Positions 1 through 5,864 of a stretch of 5,864 nucleotides of DNA are shown piece by piece (position 1 is the first letter of the stretch; every line of letters begins with the position of its first letter). The notes under the pieces are model-generated. The model was given only the letters and a program-made list of their open reading frames with translations. It had not been told where the DNA came from and did no database searches. Source of the stretch: Flavobacteriales bacterium (GTDB taxonomy: Bacteria; Bacteroidota; Bacteroidia; Flavobacteriales_D; Sanyastnellaceae); assembly GCA_947464885.1 (NCBI GenBank), contig CANHYZ010000148.1:1-5864 (forward strand), in the 5' to 3' direction. A program made the position numbers and the translations under genes.

Positions 1-1079
1 CCGGTTCAAGTGCACCCTATTGCAATTTTCTTATCGAGCGTCAAAAAGAAGAACGTCTCTTTCAAGCAGCATATCCCATGTACAAGGCGGGAACACTCGC
101 CGGTGAGCGATACTTCACTGCACGTGACTCCGTGAGAAACGTCCGTCTATCAGCGTTGGACAAGGCCAAATCAGCTCATGATTTCATCTCTCCGTTTTAT
201 AACTCCGAGAAAAAGATCTACAACTTTCAGATGGGGTTGGATTTAATCAATTACCAAACACAATCTGCAAAAATGGGTATGACGGTTGTACCGAAGTCAT
301 ACGCCGATTTCATTGATAAGCTGGACGTCAATGATGAGACGATGGCCTATGACGCCGCGTACAAGTCGTTCACGCTCAATAAGGCTTCGATGCTCGCCAA
401 TCAGCAGTACCAATTGGAGAGTGATAAGTCAGCCATTCATTACTACGAACTCACCATTGACGCATTGTGCAAGATGCTCAACATCGAGCGCAACAAAAGC
501 GTTTTGATCAGTGAATTGATGCCGCAGATAATTAAGGATTCCGGCACTGCGGATATGTCAGGTTTTATAGCTACGCTCGAGCGATGCTCGAAGGATGAAA
601 AGCTCATTGCTTCGGTAAAAAAGTACGCTGCACAGTATGAGCATTTGAACAAAGGGCGCATTGCTCCTGACGCAGAGTTTTACGATGCCAACGGGAAGCC
701 TTCCAAATTGAGTGATTACCGCGGTAAAGTCGTTTACATCGACACATGGGCGACCTGGTGCGGCCCCTGCAAGCGTGAAATCCCGAATTTGAAAACACTG
801 GAAGAAGAGTTTCACGATAAGAACATAACGTTCATTAGTGTCAGCACCGATCGTGATGTTGAAGCGTGGAAGGCTTTCATTGCGCGTGAATCGATGAGCG
901 GCTTGCAATTGCATCAGAACGAATCGCCAGGTAAGTCGATTAGCGAGCTCTATATCGTCAATTCCATCCCGCGATTCATCTTGATTGATGAGGCCGGAAA
1001 AATTGTAAGCACGGATGCACCTCGTCCCTCGAGCGGACCGGAAATTCGCAACCTAATCAATAGCGTTTTAAATGATTAA
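1..1079 (+). CDS. TlpA-like thioredoxin-fold protein (5' end missing)
   Basis: The reading frame is open to the left edge (codons in phase from base 3), so the ATG at 78 is probably internal and the true start, with any signal peptide, lies outside the window. Counting from that ATG, residues 1-192 are mostly charged, helix-like sequence typical of the N-terminal part of Bacteroidota TlpA-family proteins. Residues about 193-333 are a thioredoxin fold with a WCGPC active site (W227, C228, C231) and the expected cis-proline in a SIPRF segment (P298). Family members are usually exported or membrane-anchored disulfide reductases acting in the periplasm; export cannot be seen here because the start is missing. 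The gene stops with TAA and has no terminator before the bacilliredoxin gene 60 bp downstream, so the two may be co-transcribed. The thioredoxin assignment is firm; the substrate is unknown. Confidence 0.9.
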   Translation, partial: GSSAPYCNFLIERQKEERLFQAAYPMYKAGTLAGERYFTARDSVRNVRLSALDKAKSAHDFISPFYNSEKKIYNFQMGLDLINYQTQSAKMGMTVVPKSYADFIDKLDVNDETMAYDAAYKSFTLNKASMLANQQYQLESDKSAIHYYELTIDALCKMLNIERNKSVLISELMPQIIKDSGTADMSGFIATLERCSKDEKLIASVKKYAAQYEHLNKGRIAPDAEFYDANGKPSKLSDYRGKVVYIDTWATWCGPCKREIPNLKTLEEEFHDKNITFISVSTDRDVEAWKAFIARESMSGLQLHQNESPGKSISELYIVNSIPRFILIDEAGKIVSTDAPRPSSGPEIRNLINSVLND

Positions 1080-1090
1080 CAGCAGAAGGC

Positions 1091-1120
1091 TTGCACCGAA
1101 ACAACTTCCATGCACCTTTG
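1091..1120 (+). promoter_or_regulatory. Possible Bacteroidota-type promoter for the bacilliredoxin gene
   Basis: A TTG at 1091-1093 is followed after 19 bp by CACCTTTG at 1113-1120. This matches the Bacteroidota -7 consensus TAnnTTTG at five of six defined positions, and the spacing lies in the usual 17-23 bp range. Transcription would begin near 1127 and give a very short leader before the ATG at 1140. The first T of the -7 element is replaced by C, so this may be chance; read-through from the upstream gene is the alternative. Confidence 0.3.
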
Positions 1121-1139
1121 CACCAAATAACAAAAGCAT

Positions 1140-1553
1140 ATGTATCCACCGGAATTAGTAGCCCCCATGCGCCAGGAACTGGACAATGTGGGATTTGAAG
1201 AATTGATGACCCCTGAAGCCGTTGATCAGGCTGTGAATAGCGCAGGCACCGTAATGGTCGTATTGAATTCTGTTTGCGGTTGTGCCGCAGGAAGCATGCG
1301 CCCGGGTGTTCGCAAGGCAGTTCAAACTGCCGGCAAACTGCCTTCAAAGTTGACGACAAGTTTTGCCGGTGTTGATCGTGAAGCGGTCGACCGTGCGCGC
1401 AAGTATATGTTGCCCTATCCACCATCTTCACCGAGCATTGCACTATTCAAAGATGGAGCGCTGGTTCACATGGTCGAGCGCCATCATATTGAAGGTCGCA
1501 CGGCCGATATGATTGCCGAGCATTTGAAAATGGCATTTGAAGAATTTTGCTAA
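1140..1553 (+). CDS. BrxA/BrxB family bacilliredoxin
   Basis: This complete 137-residue protein matches the bacilliredoxin family (formerly YphP/YqiW, DUF1094), whose B. subtilis members are about 144 residues. It has the signature NSVCGC active site (C46, G47, C48), the FAG segment, the PPSSPS segment that carries the conserved proline loop, the MVERHHIEG motif, and a C-terminal EEFC ending in C137, which corresponds to the EEYC of the Bacillus proteins. In Firmicutes these cytoplasmic thioredoxin-fold proteins remove bacillithiol from S-bacillithiolated proteins; some Bacteroidota also carry bacillithiol synthesis genes, so the same role is plausible here but inferred. The ATG at 1140 has only an A-rich upstream stretch and no Shine-Dalgarno, as is usual in this phylum. 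The gene follows a thioredoxin-like gene and ends directly at a strong terminator. Confidence 0.93.
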   Translation: MYPPELVAPMRQELDNVGFEELMTPEAVDQAVNSAGTVMVVLNSVCGCAAGSMRPGVRKAVQTAGKLPSKLTTSFAGVDREAVDRARKYMLPYPPSSPSIALFKDGALVHMVERHHIEGRTADMIAEHLKMAFEEFC

Positions 1554-1555
1554 AT

Positions 1556-1584
1556 AAAAAAGCCTCTTGACGAGGCTTTTTTTT
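1556..1584. terminator. Bidirectional intrinsic terminator
   Basis: A perfect 5-bp stem (GCCTC at 1562-1566 with GAGGC at 1572-1576) closes a 5-base loop. It is flanked by six A's on the left and eight T's on the right, which extend the pairing. It lies 2 bp after the bacilliredoxin stop and 11 bp before the stop of the convergent barrel gene, so it can end transcription from both sides. Confidence 0.88.
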
Positions 1585-1595
1585 ATGTTTCTTAT

Positions 1596-2300
1596 CTAGA
1601 AGCTGATTGCGACTCCAACTTGGTACACCGCCTTGTTGGTTTTGGATTCCTTCAAATCAAAGGCAATCGAATTATCATTATTGATGCTGATACTCTCATC
1701 GTCGACGTACTGAACCTGACCACCGTTGATGTTCTCATAACGGCCTTCGATATAGATTCCGGGCGCTACTCTCCAGCGCAATCCGAGTGCCCAGCCATAA
1801 CAATAGGTCATGTCCAGGTGATCCCGATTTGTTGAGAGCTCAGAGCTGTATCCACTATTGTCAAGTGTGATTGACGTAGTTGTCTTGTAGGTTTCCAATC
1901 CGCTAAAAAGATCAGCATAGGGTTGAATTTTTCCGGCAAGGGGCCGAATACGCGCGTGCACGAGGTAACGTCCATTTGAACTGCGAATGGCCATCTTTCC
2001 TTCGGAATAGACATTGCCGTTGATTGAATCTTGATTGATCAATGCGATAATATCGCGATCGCTGGAACCCATGCTATTCCATGCATAGCCAATTCCCCAT
2101 TCGATGGGCGAACGGAATATCGGCATTGAAAATGAGCAGCCGAATCCGGCAGGAAGTCCTTCATAGTGTGTCGCGAATTCACCTAACGGCTGAGCCATCT
2201 GTAATCCGATATTCAGGTTCGGGGAACGACGTTGTGACAGGACATCCTTCCCTAAGAAGATTGCCGAAAGAATCAGAATAAGCGTGATTGACTTTTTCAT
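1596..2300 (-). CDS. Outer-membrane beta-barrel-like protein
   Basis: The preferred start (ATG at 2298-2300) gives 234 residues opening with a classical signal peptide: MKK, a hydrophobic stretch at residues 5-16, then a likely cleavage near VLSQ (residues 20-23). The frame is open to another possible start at 2357, but that adds a tryptophan-rich, non-signal-like 19 residues and lies upstream of the candidate promoter. The mature part, about 211 residues, alternates short amphipathic strands with polar turns (for example NLNIGLQMAQPLGEF, residues 28-42, and IYIEGRYENINGG, residues 182-194). It ends in YQVGVAISF, with a terminal Phe like the beta-signal read by the BAM complex. Its size suits a small barrel of about 8-10 strands. 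I cannot assign a specific function. One cysteine is near residue 55 and another near 167; no lipobox is present. Confidence 0.8.
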   Translation of the reverse strand: MKKSITLILILSAIFLGKDVLSQRRSPNLNIGLQMAQPLGEFATHYEGLPAGFGCSFSMPIFRSPIEWGIGYAWNSMGSSDRDIIALINQDSINGNVYSEGKMAIRSSNGRYLVHARIRPLAGKIQPYADLFSGLETYKTTTSITLDNSGYSSELSTNRDHLDMTYCYGWALGLRWRVAPGIYIEGRYENINGGQVQYVDDESISINNDNSIAFDLKESKTNKAVYQVGVAISF

Positions 2301-2345
2301 GGTGATGCATTTATTGACGCGCAGCCAAGGATTATGCCATGCCCA

Positions 2346-2353
2346 CAAAGATA
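2346..2353 (-). promoter_or_regulatory. Candidate -7 promoter element of the barrel gene
   Basis: Read on the minus strand these bases are TATCTTTG, an exact match to the Bacteroidota sigma factor -7 consensus TAnnTTTG. Transcription would start near 2340, leaving a leader of about 40 bases before the ATG at 2300. No clear TTG/TTTG -33 element is seen 17-23 bp upstream, which lowers confidence. Confidence 0.45.
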
Positions 2354-2402
2354 CCATGATCGGGATGACATTCTTGTGCTTGGGAGATACTAACTTAGCA
2401 GC

Positions 2403-3290
2403 GTGTCACAGGTGTTAAAACATATTCTCGTTGTTGGATCCGGTGGACAATTGGGTCACGCGCTTCGCGCCGCTAGCGGTGAATTCAACGAATTCCGTTT
2501 CACTTTTTGGGAACGAGCGGATTTGGACATTAGTGTGGAATCGTGGGTGCTTGAGCGTATCACGGCTTTAAAACCGGACATTGTCATCAACGCGGGGGCC
2601 TATACCAATGTTGAACGCGCAGAAGACGACCATGAAGGCACGGAAGCCGGAAATGCGCAGGCACCGGGGTATTTGGCGAAAGCCTGCAAATCGATTGAAG
2701 CCCTTTTAGTGCATGTTTCAACGGACTATGTTTTCGATGGCGCCTTGAACCGACCGTATACAGAAGAAGATCTTCCGCAGCCACTCAATTATTACGGTCT
2801 CTCAAAATTGAAGGGCGAGCGCGCGATCGATGCTGTTTTCGATCATTACTACATCATCCGGACCTCTTGGTTGTACGGTACTTTCGGACACAATTTTTAT
2901 AACACCATGCTCAGGCTCGCCAAAGAGCGCGGTGAACTTTTCGTCGTAAATGATCAATTCGCTTCACCCACGTGGGTAGGTCTTTTAGCGCATGACATAC
3001 TGGCCATGCTGCGGAGGAAGTATACCGAAGGTGTTTCCATTCCCTGTGGACTCTATCACTATACCCATGAAGAAACAGCCAGTTGGTATGATTTTGCCCG
3101 GGCTATCATGGATGTTCATGCAATGAATATACCTGTGCACGCTGTTGAGAGCGGTCGTTTTCCAACCAAAGCCAAGCGACCTACTTATTCGAAGCTGGAT
3201 ATAAGCAAATGGAAGAATGCGACGGGTCTGACCACTTTCACCTGGCAGGAGGCTCTGCGCCAGTGTTATTCAGTTATGGAAAATCGATGA
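2403..3290 (+). CDS. rmlD: dTDP-4-dehydrorhamnose reductase
   Basis: This 295-residue protein has the usual length for RmlD/RfbD, which uses NAD(P)H for the last step of dTDP-L-rhamnose synthesis in the cytoplasm; the product feeds surface polysaccharides. The sequence shows the nucleotide-binding GSGGQLG loop (residues 12-18), ADLDIS (39-44), INAGAYTNVERAE (62-74), STDYVFDG (106-113), the YxxxK catalytic pair Y131/K135, RTSWLYG (153-159) and the NDQFASPTW segment (183-191). The start is uncertain: no ATG is available after the in-frame TAA at 2391, so GTG at 2403 or GTG at 2412 must be used. A GGAG at 2383-2386 is too far from either to be a normal ribosome binding site. No convincing promoter is seen; TAACTTAG at 2391-2398 is a poor -7 match. 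The rmlA, rmlB and rmlC partners are not in the window. The 3' end overlaps the convergent secreted-protein gene by 21 bp, with no terminator between them. Confidence 0.92.
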   Translation: MSQVLKHILVVGSGGQLGHALRAASGEFNEFRFTFWERADLDISVESWVLERITALKPDIVINAGAYTNVERAEDDHEGTEAGNAQAPGYLAKACKSIEALLVHVSTDYVFDGALNRPYTEEDLPQPLNYYGLSKLKGERAIDAVFDHYYIIRTSWLYGTFGHNFYNTMLRLAKERGELFVVNDQFASPTWVGLLAHDILAMLRRKYTEGVSIPCGLYHYTHEETASWYDFARAIMDVHAMNIPVHAVESGRFPTKAKRPTYSKLDISKWKNATGLTTFTWQEALRQCYSVMENR

Positions 3291-4958
3291 GGTATTTAAT
3301 CCCGGCTGAACGGTAACTGTTTCCGTCGACGTTGCGCTGCATCCTCCGGCCAGCGTGACCGTTACAGTGTAGCTTGTTGTTACCCCGGGTGCTACTTCGA
3401 TAACTGAATCTGCCTGTCCGGTATTCCACAGATACGTGCCACCACCGCTGGCGGCAAGCTCTACGATTTCACCGGAGCAAATTGCATTATCCGAAAGTGT
3501 AATTTGAGGTTGGGGAGCATTCAGCACACTTACCGAAGTGTTTCCGGTTGCTACGCATGGAGGTTGACCGATCGTATAATTGATTGCATGCGTTCCAAAG
3601 CCCGCGGCCGCGGCTAAGAACAACCCATCGGCAGATGTTCCCGGACCTGACCACGTTCCTCCCATATCGACAGCCGTTAGCTGAGCAACCGGCGCATTCA
3701 GGCAAAAAGGACCTGCGGGAAGAATTGTCGCGGTAGCCGCTCCTGATTGTGCATTAGGTGGTGGGCCAAGTTGAAGATTAAAAGAACTTGATTCCCCGTT
3801 TTGCCAGTCCTCCACAACAATCATCAGCGTTTGTCCGGCTGTTACAATGGGTGAAGGCACAGACGACAAGCATGGGAAGTTGTTGCCGAATTGATTGCAT
3901 CCTGATGAAAATGGCGCGTAGTTGCACCCCAGTTCATTCAACGGGTTTTGAATGGCATCACAAGGGTCAATGCCATTGGGGATATTAAAAACAGATACAT
4001 CTAAAAAGCCCGTTGTTGCATCGCCCTGAATCAACAAATTGAGTGTCCCTGATGTCGTCACATTGATTAATACGTATGCGAACTCTGAGGTTGCTAGCCA
4101 ATCCAAGCAGGAGCTCACCGGCGGGCCCGGCGAACCAAAGCCAAAGGGACCCGCAACGTTCTGACAGAGTAGCGTGTTGGTGTTACAACCATCGCCACCG
4201 GCCGTTGGTGGTGTGCAGGCAATCAATACATCCATGCAAATTGAATTCGCAAGACACGGGTACTGGTCCAACACTAAAGTCACCACGCCTGAATACGTTG
4301 CTTGCCACACAATCTCTGCCTGCAATCCGCAAGCATCATCGTTGTAGCTGAGCACCTGCACACCGGTGTTATCATATAGCGTCAGCACGGAGTTGAATGT
4401 CGGAGAATTACAGGTCGAGAATGTATAGATGTTGCCTTGTGTAACCTCTACGTCGACCGCTTGCCCGGCAAACATGCAGGTATAGGTCACTTCTCCGGGG
4501 CAGAAGGGTACGACATAATCGATGAGTGCGTTGTCATTCGGGCAACCAATAGGGGCGGTATCACCACAGGTAACTGAAAGATCCATGCACGTATTCTGAT
4601 TCAGACAATTAAAACGATCGAGCAGCACCTGCACCTGTCCGGTAAACGTAGCCGTCCATGTAATCGTTGATTGTAATCCGCAGCCGTCATCATTAAAATC
4701 AATAACCGTTGTTCCTGTCGCATTGTACAGCGTAATTTGTGAGTCGAACGCAATGGAACCGCATGTTGAAAAGGTATACGTGGTGCCGAGTTCGACGTTT
4801 ACTGTGACGTACTCTCCTCCGAAGGTGCAAAACGCAGTGACCGTTCCCGGGCAAATTGGATTGAGTGTAGTGTAGAATAAATTGTTGAATGCGCACTGCC
4901 CAAAGAGTCCATTGCTAACGGATAATACCGATAGGGCAAGAATAAGCACTATGCGCAT
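3270..4958 (-). CDS. Secreted Cys-rich multidomain surface protein, possibly 3'-truncated
   Basis: Residues are numbered from an ATG at 4973; the start chosen here is the sixth codon (ATG at 4958), which begins a tidy signal peptide (MRIVLILALSVLSVSNGLFGQ) and gives 562 residues. After it come two 117-residue, PPC-like beta repeats (about 27-136 and 144-253), each with eight cysteines. A Cys-containing module follows (about 262-403; CLDWL, then a GQTLMIVVEDW strand near the end) resembling the jelly-roll-like domains of Bacteroidota adhesins. An Ig-like module with GGTWSGPG comes next (about 407-484), then a PKD/Ig-like module with YLWNTGQ and TSYTVTVT (about 488-556). The protein stops 11 residues after that, with no T9SS C-terminal sorting domain, no lipobox and no LPXTG. 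Secretion is well supported and a surface or extracellular role is inferred. Function is unknown; adhesion or matrix structure is the usual guess for such architecture. The stop codon lies inside rmlD on the other strand. Confidence 0.82.
   Translation of the reverse strand: MRIVLILALSVLSVSNGLFGQCAFNNLFYTTLNPICPGTVTAFCTFGGEYVTVNVELGTTYTFSTCGSIAFDSQITLYNATGTTVIDFNDDGCGLQSTITWTATFTGQVQVLLDRFNCLNQNTCMDLSVTCGDTAPIGCPNDNALIDYVVPFCPGEVTYTCMFAGQAVDVEVTQGNIYTFSTCNSPTFNSVLTLYDNTGVQVLSYNDDACGLQAEIVWQATYSGVVTLVLDQYPCLANSICMDVLIACTPPTAGGDGCNTNTLLCQNVAGPFGFGSPGPPVSSCLDWLATSEFAYVLINVTTSGTLNLLIQGDATTGFLDVSVFNIPNGIDPCDAIQNPLNELGCNYAPFSSGCNQFGNNFPCLSSVPSPIVTAGQTLMIVVEDWQNGESSSFNLQLGPPPNAQSGAATATILPAGPFCLNAPVAQLTAVDMGGTWSGPGTSADGLFLAAAAGFGTHAINYTIGQPPCVATGNTSVSVLNAPQPQITLSDNAICSGEIVELAASGGGTYLWNTGQADSVIEVAPGVTTSYTVTVTLAGGCSATSTETVTVQPGLNTSSIFHN
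4215..4544 (-). repeat. Cys-rich 117-residue protein repeat, copy 2
   Basis: This encodes residues 144-253, with cysteines at 144, 158, 166, 188, 215, 240, 246 and 253. Every one is exactly 117 residues after its counterpart in copy 1, so no insertion or deletion has accumulated between the conserved positions although the intervening residues have diverged substantially. An old internal duplication held by disulfide constraints is the simplest reading. Confidence 0.85.
4566..4895 (-). repeat. Cys-rich 117-residue protein repeat, copy 1
   Basis: This encodes residues 27-136 of the secreted protein (numbered from the ATG at 4973). Cysteines are at 27, 41, 49, 71, 98, 123, 129 and 136. Shared motifs with copy 2 are CPG, YTFSTC, TLY, NDD-C-GLQ and CMD. 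The fold resembles bacterial pre-peptidase C-terminal (PPC) beta-sandwich domains: YTFSTC, then an F-S--TLY strand, then NDD. Confidence 0.85.
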
Positions 4959-5019
4959 GTGCCGGCTGATCAAAAGCGTAGTAAAGGTTAATCAAGGTAA
5001 TTCAAGCAAAAGACCTGAT

Positions 5020-5864
5020 TCAATGCTCAAGTACTTTCAAATCTTGAATAATAGGCAATTTAACACTTCGATCTGACCCCTGCAAGAAGCTGGCTCGTAT
5101 TTCTCGCCCTATTTTGACATGATTCCTTACTTGTGGTGCGCGACTGAGATAAACGCGCTTGCACGCCGATTCAAAGGATGAATCTTCCGCTATGGCATTC
5201 ATGAAACAATCAACATCGAGTAGGGCGTTTGTAACACCTGCGCTGGTGAAAGGAAGTGCCACGTGTGCGGCATCACCGAGAAGAAGCACATTGCGGCTGT
5301 TAAAGGTTGGAAGCACCTCAAAATCCGTGGTATGCCATACATAATTGGCCATTACCGATTCGCAGGCCATAAGCTCTCTCACCTCATCAGGGAATTCTTT
5401 GACGATAGTCTTGCAAAATCCTGATATGGCCTCAGGGGACGACAGGTCCATTGTGCATAATGCTGCGTCAAACTGCAAGAACCAGATCAGTTCTTCCTCA
5501 TTACACGGTATGAATCCAATCGCTAGTCCTTTATCACGGCTGAGGTACTTGGTAAACATATGCGGATGGCGGTCAAACAAGTCCTTGTTACTAATTGTTC
5601 CAAGAATTTCCTTGACCAATACCGGCGTGTATTGCGTTGGTCCGAAGAGCGCTTTGCGCACGGCAGACCGCGCGCCATCAGCTCCGATAAACCAATCTCC
5701 ATATTCAATATCGCCATTGGTAAAAGCCGCCGCAACAACAGTGTCATCATGAATAATGAAATGTGAGAATGATCTACCATACTGAATCGTCTCACGCGGA
5801 AGTTGTGACGCCAACGCATGCATGGCCTCACAGCGCTTCATACACACCCATCCTTCCAATGAAA
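5020..5864 (-). CDS. FAD-dependent monooxygenase (N-terminus missing)
   Basis: The frame is open through the right edge; the first possible start inside the window is only a TTG at 5859, so the gene is cut and lacks its N-terminal Rossmann GxGxxG segment. Numbering from that TTG, the visible 279 residues carry the second FAD motif GADGARSAVR (59-68) and the third FAD/ribityl motif LLLGDAAH followed by P203 and TSAGVTNAL (193-213), with the WFLQF substrate-domain strand between them. This is the class A flavoprotein monooxygenase fold (PHBH/UbiH/KMO type), which hydroxylates aromatic or related substrates using NAD(P)H and O2. The substrate cannot be read from the sequence. The gene precedes the secreted-protein gene by 46 bp (to the ATG at 4973) on the same strand; the spacer contains no terminator, so co-transcription is possible, though no functional link is evident. 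Confidence 0.88.
   Translation of the reverse strand, partial: SLEGWVCMKRCEAMHALASQLPRETIQYGRSFSHFIIHDDTVVAAAFTNGDIEYGDWFIGADGARSAVRKALFGPTQYTPVLVKEILGTISNKDLFDRHPHMFTKYLSRDKGLAIGFIPCNEEELIWFLQFDAALCTMDLSSPEAISGFCKTIVKEFPDEVRELMACESVMANYVWHTTDFEVLPTFNSRNVLLLGDAAHVALPFTSAGVTNALLDVDCFMNAIAEDSSFESACKRVYLSRAPQVRNHVKIGREIRASFLQGSDRSVKLPIIQDLKVLEH

Noticed and set aside
558..914. Minus-strand open frame of 118 codons opposite the thioredoxin domain
   Set aside because: It is antisense to the WCGPC-containing domain and has no recognisable features.
1057..1443. Minus-strand open frame of 128 codons antisense to the bacilliredoxin gene
   Set aside because: It overlaps an unmistakable conserved gene, its Arg/Cys/His-rich translation matches nothing I recognise, and it crosses into the neighbouring gene end.
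2391..2398. TAACTTAG as a -7 promoter element for rmlD
   Set aside because: It has a mismatch at a core T, the nearest TTG is only 14 bp upstream, and the implied transcript start would fall on or after the GTG start codon.
4887..4904. Possible lipobox (LFGQC) at the end of the secreted protein's signal peptide
   Set aside because: The residues before the Cys (F-G-Q) do not fit the lipobox consensus, which needs a small residue at -1, and this Cys is matched by C144 in repeat 2, so it is more likely a disulfide cysteine.
4974..5019. Possible terminator after the FAD monooxygenase gene
   Set aside because: Only a 4-bp AGGT/ACCT pairing with a large loop and no T run is present.
5345..5752. 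Plus-strand open frame of 135 codons opposite the FAD monooxygenase
   Set aside because: The minus strand encodes clear FAD-binding motifs over the same bases; the plus-strand translation is low-complexity and Ser-rich and looks like an antisense shadow.

Overview
The window looks like ordinary chromosomal DNA from a member of the Bacteroidota, probably a free-living Flavobacteriales/Sphingobacteriia-type lineage; the order is a guess. The evidence is the gene content: a TlpA-type thioredoxin fused to a helical N-terminal region, a BrxA/BrxB bacilliredoxin, and a large cysteine-rich secreted protein built of PPC-like and Ig/PKD-like modules of the kind common in this phylum. Ribosome binding sites are weak or absent, and there are promoter-like TAnnTTTG sequences. 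Base composition looks moderate and even throughout. I see no integrase, transposase, tRNA, rRNA or CRISPR array.

Layout from left to right: (1) The plus strand carries the 3' part of a TlpA-like thioredoxin-fold gene that is cut by the left edge. It is followed 60 bp later by a complete bacilliredoxin gene, which ends in a symmetric, probably bidirectional terminator. (2) A convergent minus-strand gene encodes a small outer-membrane beta-barrel-like protein and uses the other side of that terminator. (3) A short divergent spacer leads into a plus-strand dTDP-4-dehydrorhamnose reductase gene (rmlD). (4) The rmlD 3' end overlaps tail-to-tail, by 21 bp, with a minus-strand gene for a 567-residue secreted multidomain protein. 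That protein has two colinear 117-residue repeats, each with eight cysteines. (5) Upstream of it on the same strand, 46 bp away, is an FAD-dependent aromatic-ring-type monooxygenase gene cut by the right edge.

Functionally, the left part is a thiol-redox pair and the middle and right part holds envelope or surface genes (barrel protein, rhamnose precursor enzyme, secreted protein) plus one flavoenzyme. The genes do not form one recognisable pathway. The most notable points are the perfectly spaced Cys-rich tandem repeat and the abrupt end of the secreted protein, with no T9SS sorting domain, against the rmlD 3' end. I found no convincing novel system; the window is mostly known families with some uncharacterised architecture.
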